Positions 11,366-23,178 of a DNA stretch of 64,000 bases are shown here, one piece after another. Origin of the DNA: Plantago ovata (lineage: Eukaryota; Streptophyta; Magnoliopsida; Lamiales; Plantaginaceae); NCBI GenBank assembly GCA_028274465.1, contig CM051455.1, positions 120,007,547-120,071,546 of the forward strand, written 5' to 3'. The notes below the pieces were generated by a model, which made no database searches, had not been told where the DNA came from, and was given only the letters and a program-made list of their open reading frames with translations. Positions within the stretch are counted from its first letter, which is position 1. Every line of letters begins with the position of its first letter. The position numbers and the translations under genes are program-made.

Positions 11366-14046
11366 ATGTCTGGAATAGCCAAAGAATGGTCTGTAATTCA
11401 TCAGTTTCCTGCTGCCACTCAGGAGAAATTGGTAGACTTGTTGTCCAAATTAAAGAATCAGGTCTCTTTCTTTCTTTACCTTCACATTGACTCTATTGCA
11501 ATTGTATGCTCAATTTCATGCATCTTTAACAATGTAGGCTTAATTGGCTTCATTATAAAGCAAGAAAGAAAGATACTTATGTTATGATTTTAGGTCAACC
11601 CTGATCCTCGAAAAAGTCAACAAAACAAACTATAATTATTGTACTATTACTACGCCTTATCATGAATGAACTTGTTTGGCATGTTATGTTTTACTATATA
11701 GGATGTTGACACATTGACAATCCTTGTTATGGGGAAAAGTGGAGTAGGGAAATCGTCTACGATTAATTCCATCATTGGGGAACGCTGTTAGCGCCTTTCA
11801 GGTAGAAGCTGATTTTTTGATGATGATGATGATGATGATTTGTGTTCTCTTGCTGTTGTTGGTTATAAATTATAATGTGGTTGATTCGGAGAGAATGTGT
11901 TTGTGCTATTTTAGGCGGAAACTCCAAGGCCGGTGATGGTGTCACGGTCAAGGTCGGGATTTACTCTCAACATCATTGACACGCCGGGTCTTGTTGAAGG
12001 AGGATATGTTAGTAACCAGACTCTGGATACAATAAAAAGGTTTGAATATAGCCACACATTGTTATAGTGCTTGAACACTGTCAGGCTTGCTGAAATTTTG
12101 TCGTTGTAACTTCTTTTTTTTTTTTTTTTTGTAGCTTTTTGGGCCGATTCATTATGAACTAGACCATTGATGTTCTACTTTATGTGGACCGCTTGGATGC
12201 ATATGGAGTTGATAATTTGGACAAACAGATTGTTAGAGCCATTACTGATAGTTTTGGTAAAGAAATCTGGCTTAAAGCCATGGTTGTCCTTACACATGCT
12301 CAGCTCTCACCGCCAGATGCTTTGAGTTATGAAGAGTTCTTGTCCAAAAGATCGGAGTCTCTTTTGAAATGTGTTCACCAAGGAGCTCGGATTAGCAATA
12401 TGGATGCTAAAAGAAAGAAGGTATGCTCACACCTTTAAGCCACTCACATCTTCTCTATATTTCTTGAGTTTTTAACTATGCATAAGTATGAAGCCATAAC
12501 TTAGTTACCAGCAGTTGAAACTGATTGATTTGAAACTACTTCTAGCAAGTTCTCTTTTTCCTTTGTCTAACACGTTAATTTAAAGTGGGGTGGACATAGA
12601 ACATGAAGAAAAATACTTAAAGTACTCTGTGCAATTACTTTTAGCGTTTAGGTTGTTCTTTGGCTTTTAATGTGGTTGCATAAATAGTTGGTATATGTAA
12701 ACTTACTTAGGTGGAACCTAATTCATTGATACAAAGTTATTGCTAACAAGTTCTCTCTAATGTTTTCTTTTGCCGCCCCAATTGACTGATTAAGTTAAGG
12801 AGGTTTACAATGGAAAGTGGAAAAATATAACTGTGTGCTCTCTACAAATAGTTCGAAAATATATGCTCTTCTATTTATTTGTACTGGGCAGTTAGTTGGA
12901 AGTACATAAAGATCACGTAATGGATTTGGTCTGATTATAAGCAGGGCTGTCATTTTCAGATAGTAGATATTAGCACTTCTGATTTGTTTTAGTATTCTAC
13001 ATTGTATGCATATTTTCATACCATTCTATAATTGAATCTTTGGATAATATTGGCATGTCATAACTGAGACAGATTCTGTGTAATCTGAACATGTTAAAGG
13101 AGAACCTGCAAAAAAACGGAGTTGCCTTGAAGGGATAGTTGGTCGATAAGCAAATAAGTGAATTATCCTTACTCTTTTCTTCCTACAGTCAACAATATAG
13201 CTAGAGTGAGTATTGGTTGGATCACAAGATTCTCAAAAGCATAAGAAAGCTGTTAAAGTAATGAACAAACAAGTATTGGCAAGAATTTTTACTGGTTTTA
13301 AGTCTTAAGAGTTTAAACTCTCAAAACATCTGAAAAAAATAAGATTCGGTTATTTAAAGCTATTACAAACATGATGAGTGGTGCCTTCTTGAGGGGGGAG
13401 ATCACTTGTGTGATTCTGTTCAGTTTTGTTTTCACTGCTCAAATTTTCCACACGTTACTTGTTCCTCTCATCAATTTTTGCTATGTCGTCACATGAAAAA
13501 TTGGCCATGAAGATGTTACTTGGATTTTCATTCCACTCACTTTGACTGTTGTTCTATTGTTGTTCCTAGATTTTCGACATTCCTGTTGTTTTGGTTGAGA
13601 ATAGCGGAAGGTGTCACAAGAACGAATTTGATGAGAAGGTAGGCTATTTTCCTTTTGCAGTCCTACCATGCAAACTTACTGTTAAATTTACACCTTTCTT
13701 GAAGTATACTATCTAAGATAATTCCAACTGGTACCCCTTGGATCCTGAATCTGGTCCAAGTCATCACTGATGTTGCCTTAAATGGTAAAAGCGGTACTCT
13801 CATCGACCAAAAGTTGATTGAAGGGCCAAATGCGAATGAGAGGGGGAAGATATTTATTCCTCTAATCTTGGCATTTCAAGTAAGTTCATCCTATCTTATA
13901 TTGTTTGGGGAATTATAAGAGCATTACTTTATTTAATCTGATTTTTCGTATTTTTTGCCTTGTAACAGTACTTCTTTGTTATCAAACCAATCCAAAGGTG
14001 GATCAAGAAGGACATTGCTAGAGAGTCCAAACCTTCATGGGCATAA
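11366..14046 (+). pseudogene. TOC34: TOC34/TOC33-like chloroplast import GTPase, seven exons, two lesions
   Basis: The homologue is the GTP-binding receptor of the chloroplast outer-membrane TOC complex (AIG1/TOC34 family). Exons: 11366-11461, 11702-11801, 11915-12039, 12135-12420, 13570-13638, 13718-13879 and 13969-14046. All introns have GT/AG borders. The protein starts MSGIAKEW followed by QFPAATQEKLVDLL. It has the P-loop GKSGVGKSS in exon 2, the DTPG switch in exon 3, LYVDRLDAYGVD and LTHAQLSPPD in exon 4, and a C-terminal membrane-anchor region with a short basic tail ending at TAA 14044. Two breaks are seen. Exon 2 is 100 nt where phase requires 102, giving TAG at 11789-11791. Exon 4 has an in-frame TAG at 12160-12162 just before TIDVLLYVDR. 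The preserved splice sites suggest recent inactivation. A sequencing error at one site is possible but unlikely at both. Confidence 0.9.
11816..11840 (+). repeat. (TGA)n microsatellite in intron 2
   Basis: About seven TGA repeats lie just inside the second intron of the TOC34 pseudogene. Confidence 0.8.
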
Positions 14047-14219
14047 ATTATCTTCACCGAGAAAGTTCTTCGTATGTCTGCTTTCTCACAATTCTTCCTG
14101 TTCATGTTCCTTCTGCCATTCCATTCATTGTGGCGTACCTATCTTTTTTTAGTATACACCCGTAACACATTGGTGATGCCCGGCTGTAGAATAAGTCCAA
14201 TCTGAGTCTCGTATCCTTT

Positions 14220-14221
<2 letters not shown>

Positions 14222-14274
<53 letters not shown>
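14222..14274. repeat. (AT)n microsatellite
   Basis: An uninterrupted AT repeat of about 26 units lies in the 3' region of the TOC34 pseudogene. Confidence 0.95.
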
Positions 14275-14276
<2 letters not shown>

Positions 14277-14734
14277 TTCAACCTTGATCCGCTACGTATT
14301 AATATAAATTCTTTATATGTCTGGGTTTTTTTCCCCCTATCGGGTGAGTATCCTATATATATGGCCCCTGGTTAAACATTGTATGATGAACTTCCAACGC
14401 TGCTAGTGCTCTCGATATGAGAACGAATATGCCTCACCTGCAAGAATGATGCTTGATCATAGCTCTTGAAGGTTCCACTGCTCATATGATGTTTTAGCTG
14501 GTAACTGTCCCATGACCAAATCATAATGTTTGAGCTACGATGCTGAAGCAGAATTTGCACGTTCGATTACACAGCTGAGGGGGGCACATTGTTTTACTGA
14601 GTTTGTGTTACTAAAGAAGGGATCTCAGGTGAAAATTAGAGAAGCATCGAGATTCAGAAATTTATCTGTGAACAATTGATGATCCTTTCATGATCAAGTA
14701 AACATCCACCATTAATCAGAAAATTACAAGTTCA

Positions 14735-15005
14735 TTAAAGCTTTGGGCCCAAATTGGCTGATTTGATCCAATAGTTTTGGGCTTGTATGCAACAGATCAA
14801 TGGCGATGTGGCCAACTCAATTTTGAGAAGCTCTTTTATAAGCATCAACACTTCATATAGTAATAGGCCAAACCAGTTTACATCTGGAGACAAAAAGGGT
14901 AGAATCGAAGAACCAAAGCTATCTTCGATTACACGGTGGGCTAACAAGTGAGCCACTCAATTTTGAAGCTCCGAGAACTTCATTTACCTTAACATGACAG
15001 AAACA
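14735..15005 (-). pseudogene. Possible LINE-type RNase H tail relic
   Basis: On minus, FCHVK followed after a frame change by MAHLLAHRVIED resembles the C-terminal end of the RNase H domain found in plant LINE ORF2 and related proteins (HVKREAN...VAHLLA). The rest is unreadable. A second, shorter echo of the same flanking bases follows at 15045-15080. The call rests on one short motif. Confidence 0.35.
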
Positions 15006-15603
15006 TCTCGAAGTCGAAAGAATAACCCTCTTGTGTAACATAATTTGTGTACCATGCAGCTTCATTTACCTTAATGTGTGGTGTACACGTAACAAGCATA
15101 GAGAAATTTCTCTCCAGACCAAATCGCCTGGTGTTTCCTAAGCCGGTACGGTTCAATTTCTACCGAGAGCCCATTTAGCTAAGTTATTGGCAGTCGTGTT
15201 ACCAATCTGGAACATGTTGTCAAAACGCGTAGTTGATAGATTAAAAAAATAAAAAATGAAAAACTTGAGAATGTCAGTAACATTAGTAGTAAAATGGAGT
15301 GTATATTGAATTTCAACATTTTAACTTTTAAGGGACACATGCAAATTTTATGAGGTTGGTTAAACATCATATTAAACTTGAAAAAGCAAAGTGATATTTT
15401 TCCCTTTTTGTTTTTTTTCATCATCTAGTAGCAACAATATATTAAAATACCAACAATTAAGTCATCAAAATCAAAGTAAAATTGCAATTCTTGTCTTTAT
15501 AGCCAGTTTTTGGTCACTGTGAAGTACAAAAAAACAAGAAAATAAAGTCTCATGCATCACACGAGTCCGATGGAAATTGTCAAAGTAAAAAAAAAAAAAA
15601 TTC

Positions 15604-15616
15604 ACCTATATATATA
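15604..15616 (+). promoter_or_regulatory. TATA box of the dirigent-like gene
   Basis: CTATATATATA lies about 50 bp upstream of the likely start at 15663, after an A-run. Spacing suits a TATA-driven promoter with a short leader. Confidence 0.6.
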
Positions 15617-15662
15617 CCCTCCTTAAATGTCCAGTTATAGTAACAAATTCACCAAGCAAGCA

Positions 15663-16210
15663 ATGGCAGACCATGCAAACACACTTCATTTCTTCACACT
15701 GGCCTTACTAAACATCTTCGGGTCCTATACCCATGCCCGAAGCTTCATAGCCATGCCCACTGACTCAACCCTACCCTACCAAAAACCCCGAACCATACCC
15801 CTCCATGAAGGCGAAACCTTAAACGGGTTCCACTCCTACATCCAAGACAAGATATCCGTCCCCAACAAGACCGTCTTCAACGTGGTTGAAGCTTCCTTTA
15901 CCCCCAACTCTCCGACCTACTTCAGACGAACACAAATTATCGACCACCTCATCACTGCAGGTCCTGAATTCGAGTCACAACAGGTTGGGAGATGCCAATG
16001 GATTCATGCAATCGCGTTGACCGTGAACATTGTCTTCACCCAAGGGGAGTATGAAGGGAGCACGCTTACACTTTTGGGCGGCTAGTGGCTTACGCGAGGG
16101 ATGGTGAGTTGTCGTTTATTGGGGGCACGGGCAAGCTCCTTTTGGCGCGTGGGATAGCTTTGAAGAGAACTATTTCGCAGGATCTACCATCTGTATGTTG
16201 CCACTCCTAA
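15663..16210 (+). pseudogene. Dirigent-like protein, frameshifted
   Basis: Dirigent proteins are secreted and guide stereoselective phenoxy-radical coupling in lignan formation. The chosen start, MADHANTLHFF, opens a signal peptide (hydrophobic FFTLALLNIFG); an ATG 36 bp upstream (15627) is less likely. The mature part has VVEASFTPNSPTYFRR and VNIVFTQGEYEGSTLTLLG, the usual dirigent core. The first frame stops at 16083-16085. The conserved continuation RDGELSFIGGTGKLLLARG is present at once in another frame and runs to TAA at 16208-16210. One small indel near 16075-16085 therefore breaks the gene. It is a single-exon gene of about 180 codons, typical for the family. The ITAGPEFESQQVGRCQ segment is also weaker than usual. 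Confidence 0.8.
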
Positions 16211-16487
16211 AATGTGGATTTGTTTCATGTCACGTTTTTCACAAATGTCAATGTTGTTCATTTATCTTAAGATGTTTTTTCGATGCTCTTGCTGAATGTG
16301 ATAAAGGGAGTATATGTTTAATCATATGGTTCATCTATTACTGCACTACTTTGCCTAGTCATGATCTGAACAGAAAAAACTTCATAACTACAATCATGGC
16401 ATAGATATTACAGAGCAGAGTTGAGATGCACTGTGAGTCGAAACAACAAGCCAGCTTTTTATCATAACAATTCAGACAAAATGTACT

Positions 16488-16567
16488 TCACAAGCCAAAA
16501 CTTGCTTCATTCAAGATAAACTCAAAATCCTCATTCACTTCAGCCTCAACCAATGCACAGAGCTCAG
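16488..16567 (-). pseudogene. Terminal-exon fragment of an unknown gene
   Basis: On minus an open segment ends ALVEAEVNEDFEFILNEASF-Gly-Leu-stop, with an acceptor-like AG about 80 bp upstream. The composition looks like a real protein C-terminus. The bases around its stop codon recur in the loop region of the long inverted repeat (17231-17277), so the two are related by rearrangement. Family not recognised. Confidence 0.35.
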
Positions 16568-16776
16568 TGAGAAGGGTTCAACATAAGAAAACTAGATAAC
16601 AAAATGGAAATACTGAAACGGACTACAATAGGATACCAAAACGAGACAGAATCTTCAAAGCACGCGTTCAGTACAAGGTGTTCAGGGACGGGAACCAAAT
16701 CCAGAATAACACGAATACGCAGATCAGCAGCCCGGGCGCACAAACCAGCAAGATCAAGTGTCGATCTCAGAATATG

Positions 16777-17755
16777 GTTGAGTGATGCCTAGGGTTTTGC
16801 GGAATTTGGATTTTGGATGAGCACAGTAGTTGATTGGAGAAGATGAGCGAGAGGATGGATATGTTTTCGGTTTGGTTTGTTTTTTCACATATTTTGATAT
16901 GATTAATAATATTATGCATTCAATGATGATAATGTGCTTGGTAATTTCTTTCGGGTTCTGTTCATTTTTAGTGTATGTTTGAGTATATCTTAATAGATAT
17001 TATTGTTGTACTGGTAATTGTTTGTTGTGTATGTGTAAATGTGATTTATCTCTCATCTCAACAGTCTGTAATTTAGTTATTAATTTGAACTGTCTTTTCC
17101 TTCATTTTTTAGGTACGCAAACTCTTTGCATGACAAGGATCGTCGCAGTAAGGTCAAGGTCAAAGTTTGACGGATAGCAGAATCAACATTTGTTTGTTGT
17201 ATTTGAACTGTCTTTTCAAATACAACAAATAATTCAGACAAAATGTACTTCACAAGCCAAAACTTGCTGATTCTGTCTGTGAAGTACATTTTGTCTGAAT
17301 TGTTTTGTTTGTTGTATTTGAAAAGATAATTCAAATACAACAAACAAATGCTGATTCTGCTATCCGTCAAACTTTGACCTTGACCTTACTGCGACGATCC
17401 TTGTCATGCAAAGAGTTTGCGTACCTAAAAAATGAAGGAAAAGACAGTTCAAATTAATAACTAAATTACAGACTGTTGAGATGAGAGAGAAATCACATTT
17501 ACACATACACAACAAACAATTACCAGTACAACAGTAATATCTATTAAGATATACTCAAACATAAAAATGAACAGAACCCGAAAGAAATTACCAAGCACAT
17601 TATCATCATTGAATGCATAATATTATTAATCATATCAAAATATGTGAAAAAACAAACCAAACCGAAAACATATCCATCCTCTCGCTCATCTTCTCCAATC
17701 AACTACTGTGCTCATCCAAAATCCAAATTCCGCAAAACCCTAGGCATCACTCAAC
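16777..17755. repeat. Long inverted repeat, two 478-bp arms with a 23-bp spacer
   Basis: Left arm 16777-17254 and right arm 17278-17755 are reverse complements over their whole length, with only a few mismatches and compensating small indels. Each arm contains one copy of the last exon of the gene at 17367-18576 (plus 17113-17170, minus 17367-17424). The inner 100 bp has further internal symmetry around CAAATACAACAAA. A transcript through it would fold into a long hairpin. Confidence 0.9.
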
Positions 17756-18576
17756 AGTAAACTCTACCACTCATCTTCTCCAATCAACAACTGTGCTCAT
17801 CCAAAATCCAAATTCCGCAAAACCCTAGGCATCACTCAACAGTCAACTCTACCACTCAATCATCATCATCAGACATATTATCATCATGCATAATATTATT
17901 AATCAGATCAAAATATGTGAAAAATCAAACCAAACCGAAAAAATATCCATCCACACTCTCGCTCTCCCCAATCAACTACTGTGCTCATCAAAAATCCAAA
18001 TTCTGCAAAACCCTAGGCATCACTCAACAGTCAACTCTACCACTCAATCATCATCATCAGACATTTTTGTTTGACAATCACTGAAACCAGGGTGAAGACC
18101 AACAAGTAGGAATTGAAATGATCGAGAGGATCAAACTCCAATAACAACACAAACAAATAATCATTCAGAACCTACTGTGATGGCATCGAAGCCGATTAAT
18201 TTTGGCAGTCCTAATCAATCCTAATAACCAGTCAATCATAACCTACATTTGGGCACACAAACCAAACAATTACCAGAAAGGAAGACAACATTTGGGTATA
18301 CAAACCAAACAATTACCAGAAAGGAAGACTATAAAAAAAGACTATAAAAATACGGATCAATGGGAAGAAGAATTACCTCTCCTCAGCATCGTGCCGCTCA
18401 AGCAGAGCATCATCAGATCTGACAAAGTAACTTTCGGATCTTCTGACTTTCTCCTTGGGAGATCCAGATCTGGATCTGGATAGCTTCCTGGACCTGGAAT
18501 CGCTGTTAAATTCATCACAACGGCGGCGAGCAGCTCACGTCTTAGGCGCTTTGGGCTTCGCAGGACGTAAATTCAT
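17367..18576 (-). pseudogene. Two-exon gene of unknown function, RS-rich N-terminal part, in-frame stop
   Basis: Exon 1 runs 18576-18377 on minus and exon 2 runs 17424-17367. The donor (AG|GTAATT) and acceptor (TTTTTTAG|G) join in phase. The product, about 85 residues, begins MNLRPAKPKAPKT, meets an in-frame TGA, then continues AARRRCDEF, an Arg/Ser block SRSRKLSRSRSGSPKEKV, SESYFVRSDDALLERHDAEE, and the basic end YANSLHDKDRRSKVKVKV. The open frame across the stop and the matching splice phases argue for a once-real gene. I do not recognise the family. The ~950-bp intron contains extra tandem copies of leader-like sequence (17684-18053). The duplicated last exon in the other arm (17113-17170) is in the opposite orientation. 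Confidence 0.55.
17684..18053 (+). repeat. Three tandem copies of an ~85-bp segment
   Basis: The block CAACTACTGTGCTCATCC, followed by a segment with GCAAAACCCTAGGCATCACT, occurs at about 17684-17772, 17769-17858 and 17960-18053. The first copy is part of the inverted-repeat arm. A CATCATCATCAGACA tail follows the second and third. Confidence 0.8.
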
Positions 18577-20321
18577 AGCTGGAAGAAGAAGAAAGACTGA
18601 GAACTTTAGAGTTTTAGAAGAAAGACTGAGAACTTTAGGGTTTTAGATGGAATTATATAGCTGACATGGCTGAAAGGGCTGAAAGAAAGACGGAAAAATG
18701 AAATGAGGTTTTAGATAGGGGATTATATAGGTTTAGATAATTCGGTTGTATGGGCTTAACGCGATGGTTTAATATAAATCGAAGCAATTGAATGGACTGG
18801 AGGAAAGAAAGCAGGTTTTTGGGATTCAAGGTTTTGGGCTTTTTGGGCTTCGGCTATGATAACACGACGATTGGATTTGATCAAGGGGCGATTTGAGATA
18901 GCTAACTCTATTTGATTTAAAAAACAAAGTCATTTTGAGTTCTACGACTAGCGTGAAAACATCACAGAAAAAATAAAAAACAATTACGAAAAACATATAA
19001 TGGAAAAGCTTCCCAGACCCAGATCTGAAGAAAAAAATACAGTCATATCGAAAAAAATTACTGGTCTAATTGAAAAAAAAATACTGGTTAAAAGACCAAG
19101 ATCTGAAAAAAATACAGTTGATTCCAGATCAGAAAAAAACACAGCATAATCAACAGACAAGACCAATCGGATCTTATGAAACAAAGATATTAATCGGATC
19201 TCAAAATCTGAAAAGTCAAATAATATGGAGGCAGAAGATATAACAGTAAACATCTATCCAGAAAAGAATAAGAACAGATTCAATTCTTTTCTGAACAGAT
19301 ATTAACGAACTGAGATATCTACGATAGCCCCATATGTTCGTATCCATCCATGGAGAAATCATCCATGGAGATTAAAGGATGGATGAAAACAGAACAAAAA
19401 AATTCTGATAAAAAAAGAGAGATGTAGTTTTGAGGGATGAGAGACTGAACACAGGTAATGTGGTGATATATATAGTGGTAGGACCGTTAGGTTTATCATG
19501 AAAACCCTAAGCGCGAATTAATTCAAAGTCGCAAATTACGGTGCGGTCGTTTCTTCTACACATCAGCGTGGGGCCCAATAATTTATTTATTCTTTTTTTT
19601 TTTTTGAGAAATCAAATTCCATTCTATAAGTATGCGTTTGGTTCAGAATGACAAGTTGGAGATTCGGGAGGAGGGATTTGAGCCCAAAATATTATTTGGA
19701 CTAGAGGAGGGATTTGACACCTCCGAATGTTGTTTGGTTGATTTTCCACAAATAGAGATTCCAGGGATTTGAAATGAAATACCTCGTTTGGTTGATGAGG
19801 GATTTGTGTCGTATTTCGGATTCTGTGCGAGGAATTTCGTTTGGGCTTCGGCTATGATAACACGACGATTGGATTTGATCAAGGGGCGATTTGGGATAGC
19901 TAACTCTATTTGATTTAAAAAACAAAGTCATTTTGAGTTCTACGACTAGCGTGAAAACATCACAGAAAAAATAAAAAACAATTACAAAAACATATAATGA
20001 AAAAGCTTCCCAGACCCAGATCTGAAGAAAAAAATACAGTCATATCGAAAAAAAATTATTGGTCTAATTGAAAAAAAATACTGGTTAAAAGACCAAGATC
20101 TGAAAAAAAATACAGTTGATTCCAGATCTGAAAAAAACACAGCATAATCAACAGACCAGACCAATCGGATCTTATGAAACAAAGATATTAATCGGATCTC
20201 AAAATCTGAAAAGTCAAATAATATGGAGGCAGAAGATATAACAGTAAACATCTATCCAGAAAAGAATAAGAACAGATTCAATTCTTTTCTGAACAGATAT
20301 TAACTAACTGAGATATCTACG

Positions 20322-21594
20322 TGATGAACGCGGAAGTCGTGCTCCGGATTCAGTCAAATAAATTTGTAATTTAGCCAAAGGCAATCCACAACTACAACGA
20401 AAACCGTAGTGTAGCAGTAGAATGACTCGAGTGTCGTTCTCTCAGGACTATAACTAGCTTTATCTATTTAACTAGAGAATATAAAACAGCAGACAGATAG
20501 CAAAAGGGATTTCTAGCAGATAATGGAGATTGGTGATAGTATGGTCCTTCTTAGCATAACGGGTCGATAATCATGCATAAATTCCTCGGTCTTGCATAGA
20601 GATCTTTGAATCAATCTAGTGTCCTGTTGCAAATATTAAGCACTACGAATATAATTTGGTCTGACAAGTCAATCACTATTGTCCTAATGTGTTCCGTAAT
20701 TATTCAACACTACGAAGATAATTGGTCTGATGGTCGACAAGTGTCCAATTGTGCCTAATAATTAATACAACATACGAGAATTTAGGCTGTGCCTGATCAA
20801 CGAAATAAAGCAATGACACGGAGTATAATGCGCGATATAGCCATTAGCATGATTATCTTCCCTTCGCTAAGAATTCACATACTACCACCAATGATAAGTT
20901 TAGCTACTCATAATAGACATGCAATCAACAGAAATCATAGAAGAAAACATGTTGAAAGAATATAATAAAATAAGTAGAATAAAACTGTAAGATACAAAGT
21001 TACCGAAGGTTGTCAATCTCCGGATGATTGCGATCCTACGAGCTCCAAACTGCTATGAAAAAGTATCCCCTAAGCTACGGACCCCCAGAACAGGCTCTGG
21101 GAAGTCCCTACCTAAAACTATAGAGAAAGGTGGGGGAGAAGGTCTGGAAAAGTATGATTTTCGGAGAAAACTGAGCAACTATATATAGGCCCCGAAATAC
21201 CACGGGGCGGTTCGCCCCAGCTCCGCGGCGGTTCGCCCCCGAGTTTTTCTCGCGGAATTCCGCGTTTTCGACGCGTTTTTGGATTTCTTCCCCTTTCGGA
21301 CTCGGTTTCTGACTTCTAGTAGCCTTCTAACCTCCAGATTCGGCCCCTAGACTCCAAATCCTATCCGGAAACCTTCAGATACTCCAAATAGGCTTCTGGA
21401 ACACCAATTCCTTGTCAACTTCAATATATTTGCCCAGAAATTTTCGAATTTCAACCAAAACCTGTAAAATAAAACCTAAAGGAAAACGTGACACTATTCT
21501 AATAAAATGTACTAAAATATAGCTAAATTAACATAGAGGATAGCTAAAATAGGTGAAAAAGACTCGAATGAAAGTGTAAAATACACATTCATCA
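20322..21594 (-). repeat. Family-1 3' LTR (1273 bp)
   Basis: It is nearly identical to the right LTR. It holds two 20-bp-spaced palindromes of the GGGGCGGTTCGCCCC type (21204-21218 and about 21225-21238) beside the TATA sequence CTATATATAG. The right LTR has one. Confidence 0.95.
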
Positions 21595-21613
21595 AACTCC
21601 CCAAACCGAACCT

Positions 21614-21631
21614 TTGCTTGTCCTCAAGCAA
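21614..21631 (-). other. Stem-loop next to the polypurine tract (SL-II), family 1
   Basis: On minus TTGCTTG-AGGA-CAAGCAA forms a 7-bp stem with an AGGA loop, followed by GGTTCGGTTTGGGGAGTT and the LTR. The same hairpin occurs at the equivalent place in the 41961-62744 element. Confidence 0.7.
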
Positions 21632-23178
21632 CTAAGCTAGACTCTAATACAAAAAACATGCAAGACACAAAATGGAGTTTCATGCCAAATAAAATGAACT
21701 AATCAACTGAATGAACCAAAAAACGTATGAACAAAAACCATATAAATCAAAGCATGAATATAGGTTGAAGAATACCTCGATTGACTTATACACATCCACA
21801 TAAGCACTTATGTCAAGACAAGATAGTCTCTCGTAACATTCTCTACCTGGACCTAGTCAGTGACGACGTAATCATGCATGCTAAGATATGAATGGTTGCC
21901 CCGTGCCTATGAAACTGAGGACTTACTGATGTTCCACCATGTTAAGACTTTCCCTCAAAAGAGGTCGAACCAGTACTGGCTCTTATCAAACGAAGGAGGG
22001 TTCCCTATAAAAGATAACACTACACTATTCTACCCATCTCTTAAGTAAAGTCTTAAGCTATTCACCACTTCCTGAATGGCAGGACGAGGGTGGTCTAGAA
22101 CAGATGACACTCAAGACAAAAAAGATCAAAATAGAAAAACACGATTACGAATATTACAAGAATGGAAAAGACTCAACACTTTGCTAACTGCTATTTGACT
22201 TTCTTTTTTGGACCCTTCTTTGCTTTTTTGGGGTCTTTTCTTTTTTTTTTCTTTCGAGGTTCTTTTTTTTCTTTTTTCTTTTTCTCTTTTTTTTTTCTCT
22301 GGAATTTTTTTCTTTCTTTTTTTTCGATTTTTCTAGCCAGCAGTAGCATAACAAAAAGAGAAACAAAATGACTCACACGACTTCCCCAAACCTATTCGAA
22401 AGAATAGGTTGGAGTACAAAATTTACGGAAAAAGAAAAACAAACTCACGATACGAAAATGAAAAACAGAAACAAGTCTATGACGGTGTAACCCCCTCCCC
22501 AAACCTATTCGGAAGAATATGTTATAAACAAAGGATCACAAAACCTCACACTACCTCCTTCCTAGGCATTTAGCAATCTCAAAGCATGGTGAAGACTTGT
22601 TGCCTCTTAGGTACATAATTACTCGGGAAGACAACCATAAGACCCTAACATGCATCATCCTATTATAAAGGCCTTCGTGAACCGCAGTAGAGAAAACACC
22701 ACTAAGTGATGTCGAGACTACCATGCTTAACTAAGTGCAATACATAAATGTGACAAGCCAAGCGAGAAAAACCTCAAACAAATTCATAGAGATGAAGCAT
22801 ACGATTAATGGCATAGTTGGTTGATCTACCCAATAAAAAAGTTCAAAAAAAATTCGGCAATAAACTCCATATAAAACATGCAAGAGTATCCTAGGAAAGC
22901 AGTAAACGTGCAAATGCAAAAAAATCATGAGTTTATCATAAGCAAGATAAGTATAGAGATAACCAGCGATAACCTCCTCCCCAAACCTGAACGTCGTCGC
23001 TCGTCCTGAACGTCGAAAGTGGATCCAAGGTGAGAGCTAATGCTTGTATAAGTGACCTATAATATTCAATCAAACTCGTGAGATAAAATCTAAAGCGGTA
23101 AAGAAAGCGATAAAATTTCCGGGTTGCCTCCCGGATAGCGCCATTGTTTAAAGTCTTTGACTCGACTCCTGTCTGCGC
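21632..23178 (-). other. Non-coding 3' region of the family-1 element
   Basis: Between protease and the 3' LTR there is no credible gene. A T-rich tract (22196-22330) yields spurious lysine/phenylalanine ORFs. On minus there are hairpins CAACCTATTC-TTTC-GAATAGG followed by TTTGGGG (about 22385-22412) and a mutated second copy (about 22500-22525). Another GGTTTGGGGAGG tract lies at about 22976-22988. Confidence 0.7.
23118..23135 (-). other. Stem-loop with AGGCAA loop (SL-I), family 1
   Basis: On minus TCCGGG-AGGCAA-CCCGGA, preceded by TAAACAATGGCGCT. The same loop with a different but still paired stem occurs at 55579-55596 in the other family. Confidence 0.75.

Noticed and set aside
22162..22376. 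Three ORFs in the T-rich tract
   Set aside because: Low-complexity Phe or Lys runs from a polypyrimidine tract in retrotransposon non-coding DNA.
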